This document shows positions 11,918 to 24,438 of a DNA stretch of 64,000 bases, in pieces (positions within the stretch are counted from its first letter, which is position 1; each line of letters begins with the position of its first letter). The notes under the pieces were generated by a model, which was given only the letters and a program-made list of their open reading frames with translations, did not search any database and was not told the origin of the DNA. A program made the position numbers and the translations under genes. This DNA comes from Crambe crambe (Eukaryota > Porifera > Demospongiae > Poecilosclerida > Crambeidae), in contig OZ004581.1 of NCBI GenBank assembly GCA_963924555.1, forward strand, positions 7,975,338 through 8,039,337, written 5' to 3'.

Positions 11918-12629
11918 TGGCTACCTACCTACCTACGTACAGTAACTGATTTTTTATTGTCTATTGACTCATGGAACATACAGTTGTAGTTAGTTTAGAA
12001 TTGTAATATGATTGAACATTATTAGCTGAATGTTTTGTGGTTTTAACTATTGACAGTTTTATGTAGCTAATTGTCAATTCTTGAATCATAACCCCACGAA
12101 AAAATTAATAATTATAGCTCTCATACCAGCTACTAAGCAGTTGCTTCAGGATAATGAAATACTGGCTTAATTAGAACAGGTGGATGACTTAATTAGAATG
12201 GGTAGTTAGAACAGATAGATGGCTTATTTAGAATTGGTAGATGGATCAGTTAGAACAAGTGATTACTTAATTAGAACAGTTAGGTAGGTGGATGGCTTAA
12301 TTAGAACAATTAAAAAGATGGATGGCTTAATTAGAATAATGAGACAGGTGGATGGCTTAATTTGACACCTTGTGATTATTCTATAGCTAGCTATTCTACA
12401 TTCTAGCATTTGCTCTATACAGTTGGTGCATCTTGTTAATGGTGCATACCTTACATACTTACATACATACATATTATGCAGGATTACATACATAGCTAGT
12501 TCTATTCTCCTTCCAGAAAACTTCAAAAAAAAATTGAAGACAGAAAACACCCAAGTCCTGACTTGAGAAATCGAGCTATGTCAAAAACTCCCCTTAAATG
12601 TAGCACTCCCAAAAAATATAGGCCTGACT
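11918..12629. other. 3' flank of gene C with minisatellite
   Basis: The first 150 bp match the 3' flank of gene D. From about 12165 to 12365 there are tandem units of roughly 25-30 bp around GGATGGCTTAATTAGAACA; fewer units occur at 20130-20205 after gene D. No gene is seen. Confidence 0.75.
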
Positions 12630-12803
12630 TAGTCTCGCGTAACCGACCCTTTACCAACCGAAGGGTCGGCTGCGCCAGACCCGAGGAGGTCCGACACCCG
12701 GATGTATAATTATGTCAATTCAATTCAATACTCACCACGTGATGCTAATTTGCTGATATGCATATTGACATCCGGATGTCGGACCTCCTCTGGCGTCAGA
12801 CTA
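12630..12803. mobile_element. 174-bp fold-back element (TAGTCT...AGACTA)
   Basis: Starts TAGTCTCGCG and ends GTCAGACTA, flanked by an exact 9-bp direct repeat GGCCTGACT (12621-12629 and 12804-12812). Internally GAGGAGGTCCGACA and its complement TGTCGGACCTCCTC face each other around an AT-rich loop. Same terminal trinucleotides and target-duplication size as the elements at 11075, 16871 and 20586. Confidence 0.8.
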
Positions 12804-12812
12804 GGCCTGACT

Positions 12813-13635
12813 CGGAAGATGTTGATGCCCCAAGACTAGACAATATATAAGCTAAGTCTCTTAATTTGAGCTCAATTAACTAGTCTGAACTTTGCCAGTT
12901 TCCAGAAACCCTGGATCCGCTACTGGTTTCAATCTGAAAAAAGATGTCCTTGAGCAGTATGAAAAAGTAGTCAAGAAATATGAATAGGTGCAGACTATAC
13001 AATGGATCAAAAAATATTATTCCTAAAGCCTAATAGACAAACCTTGCTGAGAAAGATAATTAATATAGCTACAGCCCTAGTATGATTGCAGAGAAAATTT
13101 CCACACATAAAAAATTATTATTGAAAGACAGTTTTTGTTTCATTGAGCATAAGCAGTGACAGACGATATTATTACATGGTACTACGTAGTACACTAGAGT
13201 TGAAAAGTTCAGCTCACAATACTTAGTGCACACTTAATCCAACCTGTGATATCTTGTAGATCACGCCCACAGACCAGCTTCATGCTATATATAAGTCTCA
13301 CTTATTCATTTTAGGCAAGTGCAGAAAATTAACACAAAACAAACAAACAAAAAAGAAACTATTAGCTAGCAGCCCATTGGAGTTCATTATAACAGGGAGG
13401 ACTGAGACTCTGCGAAATAAGATATGTCCCCCTCCATTCAGCAGAAGTTAGCTAACCATACACCATGAAGGGCAGAGTATGATAATGCAGTAATTAATAC
13501 TATCATTATAATCATGGTTTAAAAATTTATAGCTTCAGCTGTGAAAGGAAACCAATGTGGTATAGAGAGTGCAATGAATGGAATATGGTCAGAGTTAATT
13601 AAATTTGCAGCTGTTGATGCGGTAGGCTGTGTAAC
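12813..13635. other. Intergenic, nothing recognised
   Basis: AT-rich sequence without a long reading frame or repeat structure. The right part (13540-13635) shares a GTGAAAGGAAACCAATG-like block with 15100, so it belongs to the edge of the triplicated segment that follows. Confidence 0.5.
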
Positions 13636-14273
13636 TAGTATGTAATAGCATGGTTAGCTGTGGTATTTGGGATTTATAGCACAAGTAATCCAGGGGTAAT
13701 AGCACGAGGCAAAGCCGAATGCTATTTACTGCATTGCAATAATGGAAATAGCTACATACGTAATAGTATAGGAAGCTTCATAATAAAAATCAGCTGTACA
13801 ATCCAAGCGGTCGATCTTTGAGATGCAATGCTGTTTACCTTACCTTAGTATGTAATCTGTTGTAGCATCTGTAATTTCATCAGGCACTCTTCATTTTTTT
13901 GTGTGTACACAATTAACTTGCTCCAAGTTAGTTTTCCATAGCAACCGTGCATGCACAGGATGTATCGGCATGCACCCTTAATTAATTTAGGTTACATGTA
14001 GCTACATGTATGCATGAGTTGAGTGGCTATGTGGCTACTAGTCAGGACCTGTAACACTTCAGGTGTAGCAATTAGCTATTTATGGGGACTATGTCATTGG
14101 ATACCACTTCCCTCCCTCCTGCTTCTATGACTATAATATTGTGTCATATTCTGTGTTTAGCTAGATTGTCATCTAGGTGGCTGGCACTATGGTCCCTGAG
14201 ATAGTCCAGACACTTCTACATTCTCATTGGTTAGTCAAGGTTTATACAGTGGAACATCTCAATTTGCACACTC
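13636..14273. repeat. Tandem 0.65-kb duplication, copy 1
   Basis: Begins TAGTATGTAATAGCATGG and repeats almost exactly at 14298-14937 with an offset of 662 bp. Differences are a few substitutions and small indels (for example TATAATATTGTG against TATATTGTG). Not coding. Confidence 0.93.
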
Positions 14274-14297
14274 TTGGCAAACAGAGAATTAATTAAT

Positions 14298-14937
14298 TAG
14301 TATGTAATAGCATGGTTAGCTGTGGTATTTGGGATTTATAGCACAAGTAATCCAGGGGTAATAGCACGAGGCAAAGCCGAATGCTATTTACTGCATTGCA
14401 ATAATGGAAATAGCTACATACGTAATAGTATAGGAAGCTTCATAATAAAAATCAGCTGTACAATCCAAGCGGTCGATCTTTGAGATGCAATGCTGTTTAC
14501 CTTACCTTAGTATGTAATCTGTTGTAGCATCTGTAATTTCATCAGGCACTCTTCATTTTTTTGTGTGTACACAATTAACTTGCTCCAAGTTAGTTTTCCA
14601 TAGCAACCGTGCATGCACAGGATGTATCGGCATGCACCCTTAATTAATTTAGGTTACATGTAGCTACATGTATGCATGAGTTGAGTGGCTATGTGGCTAC
14701 TAGTCAGGACCTGTAACACTTCAGGTGTAGCAATTAGCTATTTATGGGGACTATGTCATTGGATACCACTTCCCTCCCTCCTGCTTCTATGACTATATTG
14801 TGTCATATTCTGTGTTTAGCTAGATTGTCATCTAGGTGGCTGGCACTATGGTCTCTGAGATGGTCCAGACACTTCTACATTCTCATTGGTTAATTAGTCA
14901 AGGTTTATACAGTGGAACATCTCAATTTGCACACTCT
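14298..14937. repeat. Tandem 0.65-kb duplication, copy 2
   Basis: Near-identical to copy 1. The CACTCTTCATTTTTTTGTGTGTACAC stretch in both corresponds to the expanded TG microsatellite of copy 3. The following 15000-15700 is intergenic with no supported gene. Confidence 0.93.
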
Positions 14938-15724
14938 TAGCTATCAGGAGAGTTTCTCAGCGGTGATAAGGCTTGGTATGTTTTGGCCTCATATGAACTC
15001 AAACAGGTCTGTTACACGTAATAGTTTGCACTAGCTAGCCATCTATGAGTCCATATCTTTACAGCTGCCTGATGAAGGCAGCAGGCCTCAGCTTTGAAAG
15101 GAAACCAATGACATTGGTAGAGAGAGTACACTGACCTGTCGTCACAAAAGTGTAATAGTAAACATGTGGTCACAATGATTTATTACTACCCATAAATTTC
15201 CTGTTTGATAGCTACAGTTTTTCAAATGTGAGGAGCTATGATCTCAATAGGTAAACAAGATTTATTCATATCTCACCTAGAACTTCAGATAGCAGCGTAT
15301 TATGCGAATAAATGAATGAACTATGGAGATCAATAAATGCTTCTATATAATGTAGAGGATAGGGAGAAGAAATAGTTGACCAAAAATCAGCCACTGAACA
15401 TGAATTCAAGAGATTGGTGAGAAATAGTCTCTTGCCATTATAGGGCTTTATATCTTGGGTAGGGACTGTTCATTTCCCTTTATGTTTGGTATGTGTTATA
15501 ATACATCTAAGTTCTGTGGAGTTTCAAGTCCTTGAGATTGCAACCATAGTGGGTGTGGTTGTCAGTCCATGCATCCTTAAAATAGCAGCTGTTGGTGTGT
15601 ATGGCATTTGCAAAGGAGCTTTAACAGAATCCATGGTCTTGTGTGGATAGCTACGTAGCCATGTAGAAAAGTAAAATATGAATCTACGAAAAAAAACTCA
15701 TCATATTTTTAATGGAAATGTGCA

Positions 15725-16465
<741 letters not shown>

Positions 16466-16870
16466 GTTTCCTTATGGTGATAAGACTTGGTGTGTTTTGG
16501 TCTTATACAGTAATTTGCAGACAGTTGTCATGCATGCATAGGCAGCGGCTTACATACTTATTAGGATGAGATACTGTGGGGAGATACAGCAGATTGCAGT
16601 AAAATTTATATAGCCTCCTTTAACTGTGGCTTTGGAGTTGGGCTATTATTATCATGACCTGGTGTGGTAGATAAGTGCTCTGAGTGATATTCCTTACATA
16701 TTGAATTATAACCATTGGCAAATAGCAGTGCTTTGATCTTAGGCCACTATTTATAGAATCCTAGTTTCCTGTCCAAGAAAACATCCACAAGTGCTGCGGG
16801 CGGGCGGTTATTATAATTATTCTATTACTGCTTCGTTGTTTGTCTCAAGGGTCCTGTCTTCATCATTCAC

Positions 16871-16893
16871 TAGTCTCGCAGTCTGCGAGACTA
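16871..16893. mobile_element. 23-bp palindromic fold-back insert (TAGTCTCGC...GCGAGACTA)
   Basis: An almost pure inverted repeat (10-bp arms TAGTCTCGCA and TGCGAGACTA, three-base centre). It is flanked by ATCATTCAC on the left and GTCATTCAC on the right, a 9-bp duplication with one mismatch. It looks like a minimal member or deletion remnant of the TAGTCT...AGACTA family. Confidence 0.65.
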
Positions 16894-17265
16894 GTCATTC
16901 ACCACGGGCTTTCCCAAAAAGAGCTGCATGTGAAGCCAAATGTGCGCGCTCTACTGCGCGCATGAGCAATGGCAGGCACTAGGCAGTAATAATATTTTTT
17001 GATGCGGTGTCATAAAGTTTTGGGGACCCCGTAGTTTTAGGGACCCCCCATCCCTAAATCTACCGTAGATATGGGGACTCCCAAATAGATATAGGGACCC
17101 CATCCCAAAAGTATGTTTATACAAGATATCTCATCCACAAATCTGCATAGACATCAGTAATAGTTAAATCCACACCTTTTATATTAGATCTTGGCCTTAG
17201 GGTGGCTGCTCAAAGTATGGTAGCTGAGTCTAACTCATTATTATTATTATTATTAGTAGTAGTAA

Positions 17266-17293
<28 letters not shown>

Positions 17294-17297
<4 letters not shown>

Positions 17298-17410
17298 CTA
17301 TTTGGATAAAATAGGGTTCTGAAATAGTCCATGCATGGTTGCCAAAATTGTGCGAGCGAAGCAAGTACAATTTGGCAACCAAAGGGCAATTTCAGAACCA
17401 AAATAGCACA
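17294..17410. repeat. Hairpin-forming inverted repeat, about 117 bp
   Basis: GTGCTATTT...GGTTCTGAAAT...GGTTGCCAAAATTGT is mirrored by ACAATTTGGCAACC...ATTTCAGAACC...AAATAGCAC with a central GCGAGCGAAGCAAGT loop. It could fold into a long hairpin. No function is implied. Confidence 0.75.
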
Positions 17411-18252
17411 ACTAACCCACCTATCACAGGCTAATAGTTATACAAATAGCCAAAGCCAAAGCTCTTCAAATAGCCTCAAGCAAGTAGCCCACAATAACTG
17501 CATCATGATAACTGAGGTATTATGGAGGCGAGCCAATAACTGCATCACTAGCTACCAAGGATTTCCAAAAGTACTGAACAATCGCACTCTCTGATATAAA
17601 AGCTGCAAGAGCTGGGGGTCCCTAGACATAGGTGTAGTGCTGGGGCAGGTCAGGCATTTATACAAGCCAACATATCTTCCACATCCTGATGGCCTCACTT
17701 CAGGGAGAGTCTAGCTACAACATTAATGCAGTTTGCATAACTTCAGTAATTAGTAATTTTGATAGCTACCGACACCTTCAGATTCTTCATACCACTCAGG
17801 TTACAGTTAATGGGGGAGAGCCTAGCTGACCAGTGGGAGTATTTGCCTGACCAATGCACAAAACACTGCTAGTTACACCTCTGCTAGTCTGCTAGACAAA
17901 ACAGGCTGGGGTCCCCATATCTACATAGGGGTCCCCAAATCTACCGTAGATATGGGGACGGGGGTCCCCATATCTACGTAGATTTAGGGACAGGGATCCC
18001 CATATCTGCATAGATTTGGGGACGGGGATCCCTAAAATAGGGGGTCCCCGAAACTTTATGACAGCGGTGACATTTTCAATACGCGGGCGGTGGACAGGAA
18101 ACAATCATTCTATTAATAGTGGCCTTATAACCACAAGTAGGCTATATAGGTCTCTCATTGGAGTCTTTGCTATTATAGCTAAAAGGATTATTTCGTGAAA
18201 GTTCTTGCATAGCTATAACCACAGCTATTATCATCCAGCAAAGATAGTTAGT

Positions 18253-19943
18253 ATGGCAAATTTAAACCTTTCAGAGAGCGCAGGATTGATGGCTAATGAA
18301 CAGGAAGAATTGTGTAAGTCAGCCTTTATATTACCATAATTATAGCTATACAGTGAACTAATGGACACACTTTGGACCCATCTTTATAGAGGTTGAAGTT
18401 TGTCCTCTTTCAGAGTGGAGTTTCCACTATAGCTCTAGCTATAGCTAGAGCTACATGTATTGAAATAGCATTATAACATTGATATAGTCCTGCATGGACA
18501 GAACTAGCTATGAGATGTATGGTAGCTACATATACATGGTTATACGTATAATAATTATCTCTACAATAATTATTACACAGACCCTCTACCATCTGCTGTT
18601 GAGGCACATCAGTCTCCACCTCCTACTCATTCTTCTGATGTACGTACACATCTATAATTATGTGACATGTACACTCTTATTTATAGTGGCGGAGCGAAGT
18701 CAGGTTTCAACCTGACCGCTTTTTTCCCCCTGAATGCTTTAATTTTTTTCCTCTTGAAATTAATTTTGCTAGCTAATGTAAGGTGCAATCAAAGTTACAC
18801 CCAGAATGCATCAGCTTCAATCTACTAAAAAGCTCTAAAGTTTCTGGGTGGTGGCATGCCCCCAGACCCACCTGGGCATGCTATGTAGTCACAATAAAGA
18901 ACTACCTGACCACTTCATTTTTTGTCACTCCCTAATTTCTATAGTTTAAAGCATCAACAGAGAGCTGATTGTCCACTCTCTCTGCTGGTGTTTGAAATTT
19001 GAAATTCAGTTATTAAAAATTGAGAAAGTCATAGTGAATGATCAAGGTGCCAGGTGAAGCAGCTGCTCTGATTTTTGCAGTGTATCGGCTAATCATTAGC
19101 TAGTTAGTTACCTATAATTAAACTTATACCAAGTACCATTAGCTTACCATAAGCTACATAACTATGTATTAACTAGCCTGTCAGGAACTAAACTGTGTAA
19201 GGGGCGGGGCATAGCTAGTTATATGGCTTATGTTGAAGATTCCGAGGTAACACCTTAATGGCTTGCTTTAATGTCCTCTTATACATATAGGAGCTAGTAT
19301 AGTTATGTGGCCATGTAGTGCTGGTTATTGGTAATGATTGTCAGGGGTGCATGGGGATAATAATAATTTATGTTGATTCCAAACCAAACTCGAGTGGGAT
19401 GATAAGATGGTTTGTTATGCAGGATTCCTTTCTCCAGCTATACATGCAGGCAGCAGAAAATCTCCTAGGGCTCCATAATTATGCCATGCCCTACACAATT
19501 ACATAGTCCAATACTTGATATACTTTCTCTTAATTTCTATAGGCCGTAAGTGATCAACCAATATCAACGCAGAATGGTCATCACATAAACCTGACAAAGT
19601 CACATTTTATACATTACTTGTCTATATTTACCTGCATCTGTTGCTGTTGGCCTCTTGGACTTGCTGCATTGTATTACAGCAATAAGGTCAGTACAACTAA
19701 CTTATTGAGCTTCGGTACTTTATGATGCATGTAGCTATTTGTGTACAACTTAATTGTGCATCAATGCAGGTGGACAAAAAGTGGGATAAGCGTAACTATG
19801 AAGGAGCCGGTCAGTATGAAATTTATGCCAAAATCTTCAACGTATTTGGCATAACTATTGGCACGTTGACAGCACTTACCTACCTTGGCCTCATTATCTG
19901 GGCCAGTGTAGGTGGATCTGTTCATACCCGTTATCGTTATTAA
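18253..19943 (+). CDS. CD225/dispanin-family membrane protein D (4 exons, 145 aa)
   Basis: Exons 18253-18313, 18581-18639, 19543-19686 and 19770-19943 have the same phases (1, 0, 0) as gene C, and sequence identity is high in both exons and introns. The product starts MANLNLSESAGLMANEQEEL. It has the first hydrophobic segment with TCICCCWPLGLAALYYSNK, then VDKKWDKRNYEGAGQYEIYA, a second helix and the tail HTRYRY. Compared with C, the fourth of the clustered cysteines is a tryptophan and the tail is shorter. It is a complete dispanin with two membrane segments. Intron 2 is longer than in C (903 bp) and contains extra AT-rich sequence. No signal peptide; CD225 proteins enter the membrane through their own helices. 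Confidence 0.9.
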
Positions 19944-20585
19944 TGGCTACCCATCTGATTTTTTATTGTCTATTGACTCATGGAACAGTTGTAGTTAGTT
20001 TATAATTGTAATTGCATTGTTGGTTTCAACAGTTACATAGATAGCTAATTGTCAATTCTTGAATCATAACCCCACGAAAAATTACTATTGTACCAGCTAC
20101 GCAGTTGCTTCAGGATAATGAAATACCAATAGTGGATGGCTTAATTAGAGCATGTAAACAGGTAGATGGCTTAATTAGAACAATGAGACAGGTGGATGGC
20201 TTAATATTCATTACATCACTGCCTCCCATCAAGCTGCTTTAATTGTTCATGTCATGTATAAAACTCTAATGACAGACGCGCGCGCATGACAAATGATGTC
20301 ATTTTTAAATGGCTGACATCGCGGCTGGTGCCGATCGTTGACGCTGTTCTGAAGGAGTTTGAGCGGTCATATCATCATCATCTGCATTGTTTTCCAGATT
20401 TAAGAAGTTTAGTTGGGCCTGCAGCAAGAATAGAAGAGATACAGAGAGTCTAGTTTGTATTGTTCTAATGAGAGAAGCCACGCCCATTCCGTACTAACCC
20501 TACATAGAGAGTGCTACCGCACTCTCTGATACTTGAATGTTTTTAGCTATGTACAATGAAGCTTTGCATCAGCAATACTATTATC
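19944..20585. other. Intergenic between D and the fold-back element
   Basis: Holds the shared C/D 3' flank, two to three minisatellite units (GGATGGCTTAATTAGA) and a GCGCGCGC patch near 20277. A minus-strand frame at 20305-20487 ends in an acidic and Ala/Ser-rich stretch after a TTGCTGCAG acceptor-like site. It could be a lone terminal exon, but no partner exon was found. Confidence 0.5.
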
Positions 20586-20695
20586 TAGCCTCCCAGTCCT
20601 TCCTCTCTCACTGGTAGTTTCTCTCCTCGAAGAAAAAGGTGAAGTGGACCACGTGGGAGAGACTGCCAGTGAGAGAGGAAGGCCTGAGAAGGCTA
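20586..20695. mobile_element. 110-bp fold-back element (TAGCCT...AGGCTA)
   Basis: Arms of about 40 bp, sharing CCTTCCTCTCTCACTGG and its complement, form an imperfect hairpin with a CACGTG-containing loop. Left flank ACTATTATC (20577-20585); right flank ACTAGCTATTATC, i.e. the same 9 bp with a 4-bp GCTA insertion. Same family signature as 11075. Confidence 0.7.
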
Positions 20696-20877
20696 ACTAG
20701 CTATTATCTTCATCTACAGTATATTAATATTTAGATTTGCATTAGTATTAGCATTAGCATATTAATAATTGAAATGAACTTAGATTGCATTAGCATTAGC
20801 ATATTAATTATTGAAATGAACTTAGAATTATTGCATTAGGATGAACCATGAACCATTAATTGGCTTGCTGAGCTTTG

Positions 20878-21556
20878 TCAGAAAATGACAGCAAATACAA
20901 TGATCGGAATGATAACACCACAAGCTATCAGCACAGCTCCAGTGATGATGGACGCCAAACCCCACATGCGAGCTCTCCTGGCACTGTCTCTGGCACCTTC
21001 ATAATCTCCAGCAGCCCACAAAGAGTTGACCTGTAGAAAACGAATGTCTTAGCTGCATACGTATGTATATAGCTATATCATTACTATTCTCAGCTAAAGT
21101 CTATTTGCATTCACCTTGCCCCTTGATCATTCACTATCTGCTCTCACGTGTCCAAATTTTAGAAGCCAAACAACTTGAGTCTACATACTTGGCTTGCACT
21201 TTCAAGGTCACAAACTGTGTAAAACTAATAACTACTAACTGTGATATCCTTAACAGTCACACCCGTGACCACTTCAAAGATGCCACAAAGATGTCACAAT
21301 GGGGTGCTTACCACGTTGCTTATACACATGTGAAGCAGTCCCCATGCTATTTAGAACCTAATAAGCTTATAGCTAATGAAGTTAGCCATCTCTCCGGCAT
21401 GCTTTGATGAAACCACTGACCTCTGAACTGTAGACTATGGCAACCAACCCAAAGATCCAACAGCAGAAGAGGCAGGACAAGATGGACATGACCATGTAGT
21501 CATTGGGCCTCTCCCTGATTGTGATGGCATGAATGCTCGGTTGAGTGTTCACCACC

Positions 21557-21587
<31 letters not shown>

Positions 21588-23316
21588 GTGGGTTTAAGAG
21601 GAAGTATTAAGATATTGGATCTCCAGGAAATGGGGGCATGTTTCTAGTCAGGCATATTGACTTTTTCTAGAAACCATATACTTAATGGACAAAAGGCTGG
21701 GTCATAAGTGTATCTCTTATTCGGAGGTTCCACCAATAGAGTGCAGGTTCATCCTTGCATATAATAGACCTGAGCAATCTGCACAGATCACCAGGAAATG
21801 AGGGTACATCTCTAGCTAGGATGCTACATTGAAATGTTGATATCGAGAAGTCCCCTACTTTTAGAATTTAGAAACCATTAACTAGTCACAACACACTTAT
21901 GTAAAGCATTATGGGCATGCAGTGTGCTTGAGAATTTGAGAATAGCATTATAGCTAGTTGAATGAGCCCTATAATGCTCACTTAGGGGTACCGGGTCAAA
22001 GGTTTAAAAGTGGTCAGGCCATGGCCTGACTGGTTGCTGCGGATCTGGTGCATTATGTACGTACAGTAACATTTGAGGTACATTGCTGAGCGACTAGAGG
22101 CTGATACTGGTACGGAGCAGGTTGATACTGGTTGGGAGGAGGTCGTTGGAACTGATTAGGAGCTTGTAGGTACTCGTTTGGAGGTTGGTAAGGGGGAGGT
22201 TGGCTCGCAACATAAGTTCGCTGACCCAAGCCAGTTGGATTAGGATTAACACCACCTGTAGTTATTTCAAGATGACATTATTATTCTTAATTACACTAGC
22301 TAACTATAATAGCAGACTAAAAGAGTCACTTGTTACACAATTATGAGTAGCTTAGACTGATATGCATGACAATGAGTCTGTCATTCACAATAATCAATAA
22401 TCTTTACTGACATCACTGTTATGCTTATATTTCTCAAGTGTTCATGACAACAGCTTTATTATTACTAAAATAAATCTGTCATTCACAACTGATTTCATGT
22501 GTAGAAATAACGATACTCTCATTAATATAACATGATCTATTCACACTATAGTCTACAGTATGCATACAACTGTTTCAAGGTGGCACAGCCATAAATATTT
22601 AGCTGCATTATTATTGCGTTGTAACCTATACCAGTATGTGTATGTAACAAGCTATCTATTGGTGGAAGGGTTTTTCTCCTGATCATTCCTTCAGACCTTT
22701 TGGCTCCAGTGATTATAATTAATATTGCCAGTACTGTTGATAGTTTTCATTAGTGCATGACTTAATAGCATCATAATTTCTTGTTTACTTCCACTTCCTG
22801 TTTGTCTTGTCCATGTAGCTATGTGTGTGTGCAGCCATAGCTACCCATGTATGTGTGTGTGCAGCCATAGCTACCCATGTATGTGTGTATGCAGCTACAT
22901 AGCTATGTGTGTGGGTATCATTCGATTCATTCTAAAGAAGATACACAAGTTGACTCTACTGTGATATGTTGGGTAGACCTGTCAGCCTGCCGCCAATAAG
23001 GACTAGCTAGCTAGCTACTACTGATGTAGTTCTCAAAGATTTTATAATTAATATTCAAATTCAACTCTAAGTGGTGACTGTACAAATCAATTGTTGTACA
23101 TCAGCTTAATCTATACATGGCTAAATATGATTGGCTACAAGTTACAAGGTTACATGAAATGCTAATGTTAATTATAATACACAGCCATCCTGGCTGACCA
23201 TGTTAGGAATGGGATTTTCCTAACAGACATGATAACTACATGCACACATACCATGCAGATATTGGTAAGTTAAAGAGAAGTCCAAGTGAGCTCCTCACTA
23301 TAAGTAGCCATGCAGC

Positions 23317-23381
<65 letters not shown>

Positions 23382-23545
23382 TATCTAGTATTTAGTGTCA
23401 GTCATAATTAATCATCCCTATACAGATCTAATCACACCTCTTAAATAGAGAGAGAGATTAAGAAGCAGATCATAATGTACTTACACAGCTAGCTAGAACC
23501 GTGCTATTTAGTGGACTTACTGATATTTTCTTCCCTGCCTGCCAT
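20878..23545 (-). CDS. CD225/dispanin-family membrane protein E (4 exons, 167 aa)
   Basis: On the minus strand the exons are 23545-23521, 22255-22065, 21555-21421 and 21030-20878, phases 1, 0, 0, with good splice sites (donors GTAAGT, GTACGT and GTCAGT; acceptors ending ACAG). The protein starts MAGREENIS, then a Pro/Gln/Tyr-rich cytosolic segment of about 60 residues (QPPPYQPPNEY type). RERPNDYMVMSILSCLFCCW and GLVAIVYSSE form the first helix, VNSLWAAGDYEGARDSARRA is the conserved loop, and a second helix ends the protein at VFAVIF. This is a textbook dispanin: RPNDY before helix 1, double Cys, and the GDYEGA motif. It differs strongly from A-D, so it is an older paralogue in the opposite orientation. 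Its start is about 0.9 kb from that of the divergent ankyrin gene. The intron-phase match with C/D shows common descent. Confidence 0.92.
23318..23377. repeat. (TC)n(AC)n compound microsatellite
   Basis: TCTCTC for about 22 bp followed by ACACAC for about 37 bp, inside intron 1 of dispanin E. A shorter (TG)n sits at 21557-21584 directly against its exon 3 acceptor. Confidence 0.97.
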
Positions 23546-23610
23546 GGAGTTATGTGGTTGTTGACTTCAATTCATTGACTGCATGCAGCTGTATTCAACC
23601 CTCCGAGTTA

Positions 23611-23800
23611 GCGCATGCGCGAGCATAATACACGCACGCGCTGTAAAGCTAGCAGAGTTATTTTTTCTTCAGCCATGCAGGAGAAGCTTTTATCTCCATT
23701 TCAGACAACCATTTGTCAGAGGTCACGAAACTACTGTAACCTCTGATTAATGGCTATTTGAAATGATCTCCCAACCAAATTCACTTGATGCGCATGCGCA
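23611..23800. promoter_or_regulatory. NRF1-like palindromes between the divergent genes
   Basis: GCGCATGCGC at 23611-23620 lies about 65 bp upstream of the start of dispanin E, and TGCGCATGCGCA at 23789-23800 lies farther into the divergent intergenic region. The second is the NRF1/alpha-PAL consensus palindrome. Function is inferred from motif and position only. Confidence 0.5.
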
Positions 23801-23981
23801 TGCATGTATGTATGTATGTATGTAATTTTACAGTACCTTATGAAGAGTAGCATGCAGAGTAGCTTATGATAGCTTGACTTGTTAATATTTCCTTATATAT
23901 GACAGTATGTGTGATTTGCTTAAAATAGTATTTCCTTATATGGCAGTGATATGTGCATGTAACTTCATTAGCTAGCAATGG

Positions 23982-24432
23982 TAGTCTGGACGAGCAGACC
24001 TTTCGACCTTTGGGGGGTGGGGCGGGAGGAAAAGAAAGGTCTGGAGACTCTTGACACTATTCCATGTTCCGGCGCGGAGGAATGTAATTAAAATCAATAT
24101 CACGTGCAAAGAATGCACGTGCGCCCGCGCGATCACACCCACGCACCATAGGCATAGCTAGCTAGATAGCTCGAGCTCGATCGATCGATGAGAGATAAGT
24201 GTGTCTGGTAGATTTACCCATAGCTAGCAAAAGAAGAAGACCGCTTACTAGCTTCACGCATGTACTGTGTTCGTACATGCGCGCTTATTATTATCCGGTC
24301 ATGTGACTACTCGAATCTGATTGGCCTATCGAAATTCCTGCAGAGAGCACAAAACCATGTCGAGAGTCTCCAGACCTTTCTTTTCCTCCCGCCCCACCCC
24401 CCAAAGGTCGAAAGGTCTGCTCGTCCAGACTA
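23982..24432. mobile_element. 451-bp inverted-repeat element abutting the ankyrin-gene start
   Basis: Perfect 70-bp terminal inverted repeats (left 23982-24051) beginning TAGTCTGGACGAGCAGACC; the right arm ends CTGCTCGTCCAGACTA at 24432. The insert is flanked by the 10-bp direct repeat CTAGCAATGG (23972-23981 and 24433-24442). The right copy contains the ATG of the ankyrin gene. The interior has no coding; it carries CACGTG (24101), GCACGTGCGC and an inverted CCAAT box (GATTGG, 24319). TAG...CTA ends, long arms and a 9-10 bp duplication resemble Mutator-like MITEs, but no transposase is present to confirm it. Confidence 0.88.
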
Positions 24433-24438
24433 CTAGCA

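Larger units (their letters stand above)
16765..18103. mobile_element. Composite inverted-repeat region, possible non-autonomous element
   Basis: GTTTCCTGTCC at 16765 and its complement GGACAGGAAAC at 18093 bracket a region with longer internal inverted repeats. 17005-17100 (GTCATAAAGTTTTGGGGACC then AGGGACCCCC, ATATGGGGA) is complementary to 17985-18065 (GGGGTCCCCGAAACTTTATGAC). The middle holds a TAG/ATT trinucleotide tract (17240-17297), a hairpin at 17294-17410 and unremarkable sequence. No transposase. The boundaries and the single-element interpretation are inference; nested insertions are equally possible. Confidence 0.5.

Noticed and set aside
20305-20487. 60-codon minus-strand frame ending in an acidic and Ser/Ala-rich tail
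   Set aside because: Plausible last exon after TTGCTGCAG, but no upstream exon, domain or conservation could be shown.
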